64,000 bases of DNA from Candidatus Pelagibacter sp. (GCA_028226735.1 JAOIYV010000002.1:9367-73366); one strand, 5' to 3'; counted from the stretch's first letter, positions 54,663 through 63,058 are shown. Made by a program: numbers and translations. The notes: generated by a model not told the origin, from the letters alone.

Positions 54663-55274
54663 TTAATTTAAGATATTAATAATACTTTTTTTAATAGTTT
54701 CACTTACTTTGATGGTCCCTTCTTTATTTGGATGAATTCCGTCTTTTTGATTTAAGCTTGGATTAAGTGCTACTCCTTCAAGAAGAAATGGGATTAAGGG
54801 TAAATTATATTTTTTTGATAATTTTGGATAAATGTCATCAAACTCTTTTTTATATTTTTTTGCATGAGTGTTTGGTGCAACCATCCCAGCTAAAATAATT
54901 TTAATTTTTTTATTGTTAGCAATATTTATTATTTGTTCTAAGTTTTTTTTTGTTTCGTCTGGCTGAATTCCTCTGAGCATATCATTAGCTCCTAATCCTA
55001 AAATGATTAAATCTATTCCCGGTTCTGATAAACTCCAATCAACTCTATTCAATCCACCTGATGTTGTGCTTCCAGAAACACTTCCATTAATAACTTTAAT
55101 ATTTAAACCAGCTTCCTTAAGATTATTTTCTAAAACTATTGATAAATGATGTTCTTTAGGTAATCCATATCCAGCCATCAAACTATCACCGAATAAAACT
55201 ACCTTTTCTATTGCACTTGCGTTTATGTGCACTAGAAAGATTATCAAAATTTTTATATATATAGTTTTATTCAT
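54663..55274 (-). CDS. tesA: GDSL/SGNH hydrolase (TesA-type arylesterase or lysophospholipase)
   Basis: A 203-residue exported esterase from the ATG at 55274; longer upstream frames are shadows of the divergent ABC gene. Signal peptide at residues 1-20, then block I LFGDSLMAGYGLP with the nucleophile Ser near residue 30, block III GLGANDMLRG near 90-99 with the oxyanion Asn, and block V DGIHPNKEG near 181-189 with catalytic Asp and His. It is divergent from the ABC pair ybbA-ybbP, as in E. coli tesA. The ATG shares CATG with the divergent gene. Confidence 0.92.
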   Translation of the reverse strand: MNKTIYIKILIIFLVHINASAIEKVVLFGDSLMAGYGLPKEHHLSIVLENNLKEAGLNIKVINGSVSGSTTSGGLNRVDWSLSEPGIDLIILGLGANDMLRGIQPDETKKNLEQIINIANNKKIKIILAGMVAPNTHAKKYKKEFDDIYPKLSKKYNLPLIPFLLEGVALNPSLNQKDGIHPNKEGTIKVSETIKKSIINILN

Positions 55275-55938
55275 GAGTACTCTTCTTAAATTAAAAAAAA
55301 TAAATCTCAAATACCAAACTGGTAAAGATAGTATCAATGTTTTAAAGAATATTAATTTAAGTATAAAGAAAAAAGAAACTGTTTCTGTTGTTGGGGAAAG
55401 TGGCTCAGGGAAAACAAGTTTAATCATGTTAATAGGGGGTTTGGAGAAACCTAACTCAGGTAAAATAATTTTCCAAGATCAAGAAATTACAGGCCTTAGT
55501 GAAGATGAGGTATCTGAGATAAGAAAGAAAAATATTGGAATAATTTTTCAGTCGTTTTATTTAATTCCTAATTATACAGCGGTTGAAAATGTTGCGCTTA
55601 CACTTGAGCTCAATAATTTTAAAAATCCAGACAAAGAAGCAAAAATTTTATTAGATCGTTTTGGTTTGAAACATCGTTTTAATAATCTACCAAGTCAATT
55701 ATCAGGTGGTGAACAACAAAGAGTTGCTATCGCTAGAGCAATTGCAATGAAACCAGAATTAATTTTAGCTGATGAGCCAACAGGAAACTTGGATACTGAA
55801 AATTCTATCATGATTGCAAATATTTTATTTAAGTATGTAAAAGAAGAAGGCTCTTCTTTAATCATGGTAACTCATGACACTAAACTTGCTGACAAAACTA
55901 AAAAAAAAATAAAAATTAAAGATGGAAAAATTAAATAA
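55273..55938 (+). CDS. ybbA: ABC transporter ATP-binding protein, YbbA (LolD/MacB) type
   Basis: A 221-residue ATPase from the ATG at 55273. Walker A GESGSGKTS near residues 40-48, Q-loop IIFQSFYLIPNYTA near 90-103, signature LSGGEQQRVAIARAI near 143-157 and Walker B LILADEPTGNLD near 163-174 are intact. It belongs to the LolD/MacB/YbbA group that works with FtsX-like permeases. 17-base overlap with the permease gene downstream; divergent from tesA. In E. coli the complex is linked to membrane lipid or lipoprotein handling, with the exact substrate uncertain. Confidence 0.92.
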   Translation: MSTLLKLKKINLKYQTGKDSINVLKNINLSIKKKETVSVVGESGSGKTSLIMLIGGLEKPNSGKIIFQDQEITGLSEDEVSEIRKKNIGIIFQSFYLIPNYTAVENVALTLELNNFKNPDKEAKILLDRFGLKHRFNNLPSQLSGGEQQRVAIARAIAMKPELILADEPTGNLDTENSIMIANILFKYVKEEGSSLIMVTHDTKLADKTKKKIKIKDGKIK

Positions 55939-58456
55939 TCCTTCAGAATTTAGTTTGATTTTAAAATATGCTTTAAAAGACTTAAGCAGAAATTATCATA
56001 AAATATCTAGTATCATTGTTACGCTATTTATAAGTCTTTTTATCTTAAGTGCTATTTTCACAATTGAAGATAGTCTTAAAAAAGAACTAAATGATAATGC
56101 CAAAGCACTTTTGGGTGGAGATTTAGAGATTGATTACAATCGTAATCTAGGAAATTTGGATTTAGTTAATCAAGTAAAAGAATTTGCAACTGTTTCTCAA
56201 ATGATTGAGTTCAGTACTATGCTTTCAACAACAGGAAGAAAAAAAAATAAATCATTATTTACTAGAATTAAAACTGTGGATGAAAAATATCCTTTATATG
56301 GAAATGTTGTTTATGAGCCAACTGGTGCTTATGAAAGAATGCAAAAAGAACCTTACTCTATCCTTATCAATGAAAGTTTATCAAAAACCCTTAATATAAA
56401 AATTAATGAAAAGATAAAAGTTCAAGATCAGAACTTTACAGTAATTGGAATTATTAAATCAGTACCAGATGTTAGTGGATTTGTTGCATTTGGAGATTGG
56501 GCTTTAGCAGGAAAACAAACTTTAGAAATTTTAAAACTAAATGGAATTGGAAGCTTTTTAAACTATGAGTACAAAGTAAAATTTAACGAAAAAGATAAAC
56601 CAGAAGAAATCAAACAACGAATTGAAGAAATTTTTAAAGACGATCAAAAAGTAAAGCTTAGATATCCTGAAAATTCTGCTAGTGGAATAAAGAGAATTAT
56701 TAATAATTTTTCTCAATTTTTATCTCTTGTATCAATCAGTGCAATGTTAATTGCAGGCATTGGAATCGCAAATACCCTGCTTTCTTTTATCAATCAAAAC
56801 AACATGTCTATTGCTGTAAGAAAGGCGGTTGGCTTTTATTCAGGCAATATTAAAACATTATATTACCTTCAGTTATTTATACTTTTATTCATCATCACTG
56901 TGGTTGCTTATGGATCAAGTTTTTTAATTATACCAATAGTAGATAATTATCTATCTGATGGATTGGGATTGAATGTTTATCCAGTGTTTTCAATACTTAA
57001 TTTTTTAAAAATATTTTTAGTGGGTTTGTTAGTTCTTGTAATTTTCTCTATTCCAACAATCAGTTCTATAGATCAAGTAAAAGCCTCTAATTTATTTAGA
57101 AACGTATTTCAAAACCTTCAATTTTATTATTCTAAGAGATCAGTTGTTTTAAGCTTTGTTTTATTATCTATCTTAATTTTATTATTCACGATTGGATCTG
57201 AACAACCTTCTTATAGCTTGGGTTACTTTGCTGCTTTTTTTGTTTGTTTAATTGTATTTTTCTTACTTTCAAAATTAATCATTTTTTTTCTTAAAAAATT
57301 CAAATCAAGTCCAATAATTTCTTTAAAAGTTTCAATTAAAAATATTACTCAGACAAAAAGTATAACTCCTATTACAGTTATGTCTCTTGGCTTAGGGGTT
57401 ACTTTGTTATTAACTTTAGCTTTAGTTGGTACAAATTTTCAAAGAGAAATTGCTAAATCTATTCCTGGTATTGCACCTGATTATTTCTTTGTCGGTATTC
57501 AAAAAGGAGAAAGAGAGAAATTTGAACAAGGTATTTTAAATATGGATCCAAATGCATCTATTGAAATTAAACCAATGGTTTCATCTGGTATAGTAAAAAT
57601 TAATGGTATTGATCCTAATACTTATATTAAACCAGATAACGACAGTTACTGGGTTATTGGTAGTGAACGAAGATCCTCTTGGGTAGAAAATGTACCTGGA
57701 GATAACTCAATTTTAGAAGGCGAATGGTGGGATTTATCAAAGCCAGATCAACTTCAAATATCTTTAGATGCAAAAGTTGCTAAGGATTTTAACATCCTGT
57801 TAGGTGATATCTTTACTTTAAATATTTATGGACGTGAAATTGAGGGGAAAGTAGTAAATTTTAGAGAAGTTAATTATCGAGATTTAAGTATCAACTTTGC
57901 AATGTTATTTAACCCTCTATTTGCAAAAAATATTCCACATGAGTATTTGGCTACTGCAAAATTTAATTCAAATAAATTCGATGAAACCGAAATGCTTGAA
58001 ATCATGCCAAGTTTATCAATGATTAAAATTGCAGATTATTTATCAAAAGTTACAGCTGTTTTAAATAAGGTATTTATTGCGGTTACATTAATTTCAACAA
58101 TTACCATTGTTATAGGCTTAATTGTAATTTCAAGTGCAATTATGGTTCAGGGAAAAATAAAAGAATATCAAAATTTGGTTTTCAAAATTTTAGGTTTTTC
58201 AAAAAAACAAATTATTTTTTCATCATTAATTGAATTTGTCATTATCTTTAAATCTGTAATTTTAATTGCAGTATTTTTTGCTGTGATTGGTTCAAAATTT
58301 ATTATGGAAAATATTTTTGAATTAGTGTGGATGTTTGATATTAAGATTTTAATTTATTTAGGACTTTCAATTGGTTTTGTTACCTTAGTTTTGATATTAT
58401 TAACTAACTTAAAATATCTAAATCCTAAGGTTTATCCTCTAATAAGAAATCAATAA
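55922..58456 (+). CDS. ybbP: ABC transporter permease, YbbP type (FtsX family)
   Basis: An 844-residue permease with two FtsX-type membrane modules and large periplasmic regions: first helix near residues 27-47, MacB-like periplasmic domain about 50-255, a helix group about 265-480 holding IGIANTLLSFINQNN and IAVRKAVGFYSGNIK, a second periplasmic domain, and a C-terminal trio of helices (about 715-835) with IVIGLIVISSAIMVQGKIKEY. This long double-module form matches YbbP. Starts inside the ATPase gene, so translation is coupled. Confidence 0.92.
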   Translation: MEKLNNPSEFSLILKYALKDLSRNYHKISSIIVTLFISLFILSAIFTIEDSLKKELNDNAKALLGGDLEIDYNRNLGNLDLVNQVKEFATVSQMIEFSTMLSTTGRKKNKSLFTRIKTVDEKYPLYGNVVYEPTGAYERMQKEPYSILINESLSKTLNIKINEKIKVQDQNFTVIGIIKSVPDVSGFVAFGDWALAGKQTLEILKLNGIGSFLNYEYKVKFNEKDKPEEIKQRIEEIFKDDQKVKLRYPENSASGIKRIINNFSQFLSLVSISAMLIAGIGIANTLLSFINQNNMSIAVRKAVGFYSGNIKTLYYLQLFILLFIITVVAYGSSFLIIPIVDNYLSDGLGLNVYPVFSILNFLKIFLVGLLVLVIFSIPTISSIDQVKASNLFRNVFQNLQFYYSKRSVVLSFVLLSILILLFTIGSEQPSYSLGYFAAFFVCLIVFFLLSKLIIFFLKKFKSSPIISLKVSIKNITQTKSITPITVMSLGLGVTLLLTLALVGTNFQREIAKSIPGIAPDYFFVGIQKGEREKFEQGILNMDPNASIEIKPMVSSGIVKINGIDPNTYIKPDNDSYWVIGSERRSSWVENVPGDNSILEGEWWDLSKPDQLQISLDAKVAKDFNILLGDIFTLNIYGREIEGKVVNFREVNYRDLSINFAMLFNPLFAKNIPHEYLATAKFNSNKFDETEMLEIMPSLSMIKIADYLSKVTAVLNKVFIAVTLISTITIVIGLIVISSAIMVQGKIKEYQNLVFKILGFSKKQIIFSSLIEFVIIFKSVILIAVFFAVIGSKFIMENIFELVWMFDIKILIYLGLSIGFVTLVLILLTNLKYLNPKVYPLIRNQ

Positions 58457-58491
58457 TAAAAATTTTTGAATTTATAGATTAAACTCACGGA

Positions 58492-58682
58492 ACCGACAGC
58501 CGAACCAACAGATTGGTCACAAATGGTCTACAACAAGCTACAAAGTTACCAATCAGAGAATTACCTTCTAATAATCAAATCTTTTAAGTGTTGATTTATT
58601 TGACTTTTAACATTAAAAACTTCGTTGATACGAATGCCCTTGTAGCTCAGCTGGTAGAGCAATTGATTTGTAATCAATGGTC
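58492..58682 (+). repeat. Left copy of ~190-bp direct repeat flanking the tct cassette
   Basis: Direct repeat of 63059-63249. From 58505 to 58678 it aligns without gaps with 63071-63244 (offset 4566) and I count 7 mismatches in 174 positions; there is a one-base indel just before this and a one-base loss at the right end. It covers a sequence ahead of a tRNA, the likely tRNA promoter, and the first 43 bases of tRNA-Thr, where the two copies are identical. One frame reads DWSQMVYNKLQSY in both copies. Confidence 0.9.
58636..58682 (+). pseudogene. Truncated tRNA-Thr (TGT), 5' half only
   Basis: The first 43 bases are identical to the intact tRNA-Thr at 63202: acceptor 5' strand GCCCTTG, the D arm, and the complete anticodon arm with TGT in its loop. 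After the anticodon stem (58678) the sequence departs: the variable loop, T arm and 3' acceptor strand are gone, although GGTC may still align. It cannot form a functional tRNA. Its upstream region matches that of the intact gene, so it may still be transcribed. Confidence 0.9.
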
Positions 58683-58772
58683 TGATAAAAACTAAAAATA
58701 CAAATGTTATTCAGCTAGTAAATACAAGCACCATTTAAGTAAAAAAAACTTAATTAATTGTAATATTGCTCA

Positions 58773-58796
58773 AACCGATCACAGACCGACAGATTT
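58773..58796. repeat. Third copy of the ACCGA-ACCGACAGATT motif
   Basis: The 24 bases starting ACCGATCACAG, ACCGACAGATT resemble the first 24 bases of the right long-repeat copy (63059-63082) and more loosely of the left one (58492-58515). It lies 24 bases from the tctA stop, so the cargo genes are bracketed by this motif at 58773 and 63059 in the same orientation. The resemblance stops after ACAGATT. Confidence 0.55.
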
Positions 58797-58819
58797 TTAA
58801 TTTAAAGAGATTATTTAAA

Positions 58820-60331
58820 TTAACTTACTCTATGAGATTCATTTTTAAAAGTTTTATATATTTGCCAACCTACAATTAATATTGTTAACGCCAATATACT
58901 GGCTGTAAGAGTTCTGTCCCAAAGGAATGTCCATGAACCATCACTTAGTAATAAAGACCTTCTTAAATTTTCTTCCATTAATCCGCCTAGCACAAATGCC
59001 AAAATAAGTGGTGGCATCGGAAAATCGTATAAGCGCATAAAAGTTGCAACAACTGCAATTCCTATCATTAAATAAATATCAAAATTATTAAATGACATTA
59101 CATAAATTCCTGTGATTGAAAAAAACAAGATTAGGGGAATTAAATAATTTTTAGGAACAGCTAGTATTCTGGCAATATAAGGAATTAAAGGTAAATTTAA
59201 TATAAGCAGTATTACCATTCCAATATACATCGACATTATTACTGACCAGAAAATTTCAGGATTTGTTACATACAGTCTTGGACCGGGCTGAATACCAAAT
59301 CCCAACAGTGCTCCCAACATTACAGCGGTAGTACCACTTCCAGGAATTCCTAAAGTTAATAATGGAACAAATGCCCCTGAACATGCTGCATTATTTGCGG
59401 TTTCAGGTGCAGCAAGACCATGAACACTTCCTTTTCCAAATTTTTCTTTTTCTTCGTCACTTACTAAATTTCTTTCCATTCCATACGCCAAGAAAGATGC
59501 AATGGTTGCTCCTGCCCCAGGTAAAACTCCAATTAAAAAACCTATTATTGAATTTCTAGGAATAGTTTTTAACATTTTTGCTCTTTCTTCTTTGTTAATC
59601 TTAATTGAACCTAATTCTGTCAATGAAACTTGTCTTGCAGCAGCAGTTGGATCATTTCTTTTTAATATAATTGTTAATGCTTCACTCATTGCAAAGGTTG
59701 CCATCACAACTAAAACAAAACTTATTCCATCAGTTAAGTTCATATTGTTAAAGGTAAATCTTGTAATATCAGATAAACTATCTTGACCAACAGATGCTAA
59801 CATCAAACCAAGTACCACCATCATCATTGCTTTTATAAATTGACCCTTTGAGGAGAATGCTGCAATAGCTGTTAAACCTAAGATCATTAAAGCAAAATAA
59901 TCTGGTGATCTAAAGGATAAACTTACTTTAGATAAACTTGGAGCCAAAAATAATAAATAAACTGCAGCAAGCGTGCCTCCTGCAAAAGAACTCCAAGCAG
60001 CAATTGCTAATGCTTTTCCAGCTTTACCTTGTTGTGCCATTGGATAGCCATCAAATGATGTTGCTACAGTTCCTGGAACACCTGGTGCATTTAACAATAT
60101 AGAAGAAGTTGATCCTCCAAATACAGCTCCATAATAAACTCCAGCCATTAAAATTAAACCAGTTGCTGGATCAAAACCATAGGTAATTGGTATCATTAAA
60201 GCGATTGCTGTCATTGGACCAAGGCCTGGCAACATTCCTATAATTGTTCCAAAAAAACAACCAATCATAACCATGAATATGTTTTGAAAAGTAAGAGCAG
60301 TTTTTAAACCAATTAAAATTCCTTCAATCAT
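58820..60331 (-). CDS. tctA: Tripartite tricarboxylate transporter large permease TctA
   Basis: A 503-residue membrane protein with about 11-12 hydrophobic segments. Family blocks: GTIIGMLPGLGPMTAIALM near residues 28-46, GSTSSILLNAPGVPGTVATS near 73-92, SFDGYPMAQQGKAGKALAIA near 92-111, and the second repeat GVLPGAGATIASFLAYG plus LGFGIQPGPRL. TctA-B-C systems import carboxylates with an ion gradient; citrate-like or other di/tricarboxylates are candidates, not readable here. Overlaps tctB by 4 bases (ATGA). Confidence 0.95.
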   Translation of the reverse strand: MIEGILIGLKTALTFQNIFMVMIGCFFGTIIGMLPGLGPMTAIALMIPITYGFDPATGLILMAGVYYGAVFGGSTSSILLNAPGVPGTVATSFDGYPMAQQGKAGKALAIAAWSSFAGGTLAAVYLLFLAPSLSKVSLSFRSPDYFALMILGLTAIAAFSSKGQFIKAMMMVVLGLMLASVGQDSLSDITRFTFNNMNLTDGISFVLVVMATFAMSEALTIILKRNDPTAAARQVSLTELGSIKINKEERAKMLKTIPRNSIIGFLIGVLPGAGATIASFLAYGMERNLVSDEEKEKFGKGSVHGLAAPETANNAACSGAFVPLLTLGIPGSGTTAVMLGALLGFGIQPGPRLYVTNPEIFWSVIMSMYIGMVILLILNLPLIPYIARILAVPKNYLIPLILFFSITGIYVMSFNNFDIYLMIGIAVVATFMRLYDFPMPPLILAFVLGGLMEENLRRSLLLSDGSWTFLWDRTLTASILALTILIVGWQIYKTFKNESHRVS

Positions 60332-60798
60332 CCCATTACTCCAATTAATTTTAGAAATGGGTCTCTCAAGTAAATATCAAGTATACCATGCAATAAAAAC
60401 ATAAAAGCTGCAACAAAGGGAAAGGATAGCAAAAACATTAGTAGCCACCTTCTCTCACCCAAGAAATAATATGATGCTATTAAAAATAAAGATGTTGTTA
60501 AAAAATAACCAATTTTTAAAATTGTGGCTCCATAAATTATTGCAATTAAAACTAATATTGCTGTTTTTTTATATTCTAAATTTTTGTGTTCAACTTTAAT
60601 TGTATTTGAGTCTGGTAAAATTACCTTTAGCCCTGAAAAAAATAATCCAGCATAACCTAAATAAATTGGAAATGTTCTGGCGTTAAAAGGTGCATTTTCA
60701 TCAAATGTAAAAACTTGAATTTGGTAAGCAGTATATAAATAAAATGCTGAAAAAATAAAAAAGAGCAGTGATATAATTTTTGTAGTATTTATATTCAC
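60328..60798 (-). CDS. tctB: Tripartite tricarboxylate transporter small permease TctB
   Basis: A 156-residue protein with four membrane helices (about residues 6-24, 42-58, 75-98 and 108-148). The NAPFNARTFPIYLGYAGLFF segment near residues 35-54 and the end region FLLHGILDIYLRDP are as in TctB proteins, a poorly conserved family; position between tctC and tctA supports the call. It starts 28 bases after the tctC stop, in a spacer with a hairpin. Confidence 0.88.
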   Translation of the reverse strand: MNINTTKIISLLFFIFSAFYLYTAYQIQVFTFDENAPFNARTFPIYLGYAGLFFSGLKVILPDSNTIKVEHKNLEYKKTAILVLIAIIYGATILKIGYFLTTSLFLIASYYFLGERRWLLMFLLSFPFVAAFMFLLHGILDIYLRDPFLKLIGVMG

Positions 60799-60812
60799 TG
60801 CTCTTTAAATTT

Positions 60813-60831
60813 TTTAATCCGAAGGATTAAA
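60813..60831 (-). promoter_or_regulatory. Hairpin at tctC 3' end / tctC-tctB spacer
   Basis: Perfect 8-base arms TTTAATCC and GGATTAAA with a 3-base loop, overlapping the tctC stop codon and the start of the spacer. On the minus strand a run of A, not T, follows, so it is not a clear intrinsic terminator. Hairpins in this position often protect an upstream binding-protein mRNA from 3' decay so that the binding protein is made in excess over the permeases; this is inference. Confidence 0.5.
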
Positions 60832-61807
60832 TAACTCCTAGTTTTTTCATAAGAGCTGTCATTTCTTTAGTTTGAGTTTCTAAAAACTTAACAAACTTTT
60901 TGTCTGGGTTGTAAATATTAACCCAAGCATTTCTTGCTCTAACAGTTTCCCATTCAGGAGTTTTTTGTACATCGCCTAGCATTTTAGCAATTGCTTTCTT
61001 GTCTTTATTGCTCATACCTGGGGGGCCAAAAAATCCTCTCCAGTTAACGAATTGTACATCATATCCTTGTTCTTTAAGTGTTGGAGCATCTGGTGCATCA
61101 GCAACTCTTTCAGGTGCAGTGATACCAATAATTCTTACTTGATCTCTTGCTCCCATAAGTTCACCTAAACCTGTAGAAATAATTTGAGTTTCTCCAGATA
61201 AAAGTCCAGCTAATGCTTTTCCACCTGCATCATAAGGAATGTAAGCTACATCATTTGGATTTGCTCCAGCAGCTTGAAATGCTAAAGCACCAATTAAATG
61301 GTCCATGCTTCCTCTAACAGAACCACCAGCCATTTTAATTGAGCTAGGGTTTGCTTTATATGCATTAACTACATCTTTAAAGTTTTTGTAAGGTGAGTTT
61401 TTTGCAACAGCAATTGCACCATAGTCACCAATTACACCAGCGATTGGCACAACATCTTTGTAAGATAAAGTTCCACTTCCACTTACATAACCTTTGTGTC
61501 TTGTAATTGATCTTAAGACCAATGGTGTTGATTGTACTAAGATTGTATTTTCAGGCTTAGTATTAATCATAAAAGCTAATGCTTTACCACCACCACCACC
61601 TGACATATTTTCAAATGATGCGCTTTTTAAAAAGCCAGCTTTTGTTAAAGCTTCTCCAGTACCTCTAGCAGTTCCATCCCAACCACCACCAGCACCACCA
61701 CCAATTACAAAGTGTAGTTTTTCAATTGCAATTGAGTTTACTGTCGTTGTTGATAATAAAAGAGCAGCAGAGAATAAAACTGAAAAAAAAGATTTAATTA
61801 GTTTCAT
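60827..61807 (-). CDS. tctC: Tripartite tricarboxylate transporter substrate-binding protein TctC (Bug family)
   Basis: A 326-residue periplasmic binding protein from the ATG at 61807, which follows a good ribosome site (GAGAGGA). Signal peptide at residues 1-27 (LFSAALLLSTTTVNSIA). Mature part: KLHFVIGGGAGGGWDGTARG near residues 30-49 instead of the usual IVPFPAGG, then VAKNSPYKNFKDVVNAYKAN, GSMDHLIGALAFQAAG and YDAGGKALAGLLSGE, all typical of Bug proteins. The extra Gly residues (GGGAGGG, SGGGGGK) in the ligand loop are notable. Ligand unknown. Confidence 0.93.
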   Translation of the reverse strand: MKLIKSFFSVLFSAALLLSTTTVNSIAIEKLHFVIGGGAGGGWDGTARGTGEALTKAGFLKSASFENMSGGGGGKALAFMINTKPENTILVQSTPLVLRSITRHKGYVSGSGTLSYKDVVPIAGVIGDYGAIAVAKNSPYKNFKDVVNAYKANPSSIKMAGGSVRGSMDHLIGALAFQAAGANPNDVAYIPYDAGGKALAGLLSGETQIISTGLGELMGARDQVRIIGITAPERVADAPDAPTLKEQGYDVQFVNWRGFFGPPGMSNKDKKAIAKMLGDVQKTPEWETVRARNAWVNIYNPDKKFVKFLETQTKEMTALMKKLGVI

Positions 61808-61840
61808 TATTTTCCTCTCGTTGTTATATTTATGAACGTG

Positions 61841-61869
61841 ATTAAACATATTTTAAGTAATCAAGTCAA
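61841..61869 (-). promoter_or_regulatory. Predicted promoter of tctCBA
   Basis: On the minus strand TTGACT (61869-61864) and TTTAAT (61846-61841) are separated by exactly 17 bases, with the tctC ATG about 34 bases downstream of the -10 and a GAGAGGA ribosome site in between. It sits in the 80-base spacer with the divergent AbrB-family gene. Good sigma-70-type match; not tested. Confidence 0.6.
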
Positions 61870-61887
61870 CAACCAAAGATAGAATAC

Positions 61888-62967
61888 ATGTTCAACGCGA
61901 TTCACTTTGACCGTGTAAACTTAGGTCAATTATTTTCTAAAAAATTTTTTATAGTAATTTTAATTTCTATTCCAAGTGCAATTATTGCAGATTTTTTTTA
62001 TATACCTCTTGCTTGGATGATAGGTCCAATGATTGCAACATCTTTAATTGCTTTAAAAGGCTTTCAAGTTTTAATGCCAAAAATAGTTCTAAGTTCAATA
62101 TTAATTATCCTAGGGCTTCATATTGGAAATTACATTGACCAAAATCTTTTTAGTCAAATGGTTAATTGGATTTGGACTACAGTTATTATGTTTTTCTATA
62201 TTATTGTAAGTATCTTGATTGTTTCAAAATACTTACAAAAATTTTCAGGATATAAAGAAAAAACATCAATATTTTCTGCTGCTCCAGGAGCCTTAGGTCC
62301 TTTAATGATTTTAGCTGAATATGAAAAATCTGATTTATCTCAAGTAGCAACAGCACATTTAATTAGATTAATAATTATAATAACTTTATTCCCTTTTATA
62401 ATTGTTAGTCTTCACCCAGTTGAAGCTTTGGAATTAGAAAAATTTGATTACATGTCGCAAAACCATTGGGAATTAATTTTATTAATCATTGCATCATTAA
62501 TATTTATATTCTTTTTCGATAAGTTCAAAGTTCCAGCAGCACTTCTTTCTGGAACCTTGGTTGCAAGTGGTGTCTTACAGATACTTGATATTGCCTCATA
62601 TAAACTGCCAGATGCTTCAATTAATTTTTGCTTACTTATTTTAGGAGCATCCGTTGGGTGTAGATTTGTGAATAAAACATTTAAAGAGGTTGCAAGTAAT
62701 TCTTTTCATGGATTGGTTGCAACAATACTTTTGGTATTATTAGGTTTGGTTGCTGCATACATTTCAACATTTTTTATTGATACTAATTTTTTAAGTTTAC
62801 TATTGTCTTTCTGTCCTGGTGGTATTTATGAAGTAGCTGTAATAGCTATTGCTTTTGATTTAGATCCTGACTTTGTTGCCTTTCATCATATTATAAGATT
62901 ATTATTCATATTATTCATCGTGCCTGTAATTTTAAAAATAATAAGTAAATTTCAAAAATTGAATTAG
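61888..62967 (+). CDS. AbrB-family (PF05145-type) membrane protein
   Basis: A 359-residue membrane protein with about ten helices made of two AbrB-duplication repeats. First repeat: PLAWMIGPMIATSLIALKGF near residues 36-55 and FSAAPGALGPLMILAEYEKS near 130-149; second: LPDASINFCLLILGASVGCR and CPGGIYEVAVIAIAFDLDPD near 308-327, with FVAFHHIIRLLFILFIVPVI at the end. Despite the name it is not a DNA-binding AbrB; annotations such as putative ammonia monooxygenase are unfounded. Family members often neighbour tct genes, as here, so a transport or regulatory link is likely (inference). Divergent from tctC. Confidence 0.85.
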   Translation: MFNAIHFDRVNLGQLFSKKFFIVILISIPSAIIADFFYIPLAWMIGPMIATSLIALKGFQVLMPKIVLSSILIILGLHIGNYIDQNLFSQMVNWIWTTVIMFFYIIVSILIVSKYLQKFSGYKEKTSIFSAAPGALGPLMILAEYEKSDLSQVATAHLIRLIIIITLFPFIIVSLHPVEALELEKFDYMSQNHWELILLIIASLIFIFFFDKFKVPAALLSGTLVASGVLQILDIASYKLPDASINFCLLILGASVGCRFVNKTFKEVASNSFHGLVATILLVLLGLVAAYISTFFIDTNFLSLLLSFCPGGIYEVAVIAIAFDLDPDFVAFHHIIRLLFILFIVPVILKIISKFQKLN

Positions 62968-63058
62968 GTGATTGTTCATAAAATTGCTTTCATCTTATAA
63001 TCTCAACGTTTTATGTTAATATAGATCAATCACTTTTTAAATTGATTAATATTCTCAT

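Larger units (their letters stand above)
58457..58819. other. Intergenic region with repeat and broken tRNA
   Basis: A 363-base stretch with no convincing protein gene. It holds the left copy of the long direct repeat (58492-58682), a tRNA-Thr 5' fragment (58636-58682), an AT-rich part of about 90 bases, and a third copy of the short repeat motif (58773-58796). A weak hairpin TTAAGT/ACTTAA with an all-A loop lies at 58735-58752. It also contains GCACCA at 58728-58733, which recalls a tRNA 3' end but may be chance. Confidence 0.7.

Noticed and set aside
58457..58640. Short reading frames in the left repeat as a real gene
   Set aside because: No start codon in the DWSQM frame and the frame is broken differently in the two copies; kept only as a possible remnant.
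61494..61835. Plus-strand Pro-rich frame opposite tctC
   Set aside because: Pro runs are the complement of the Gly-rich ligand loop of TctC; not a gene.
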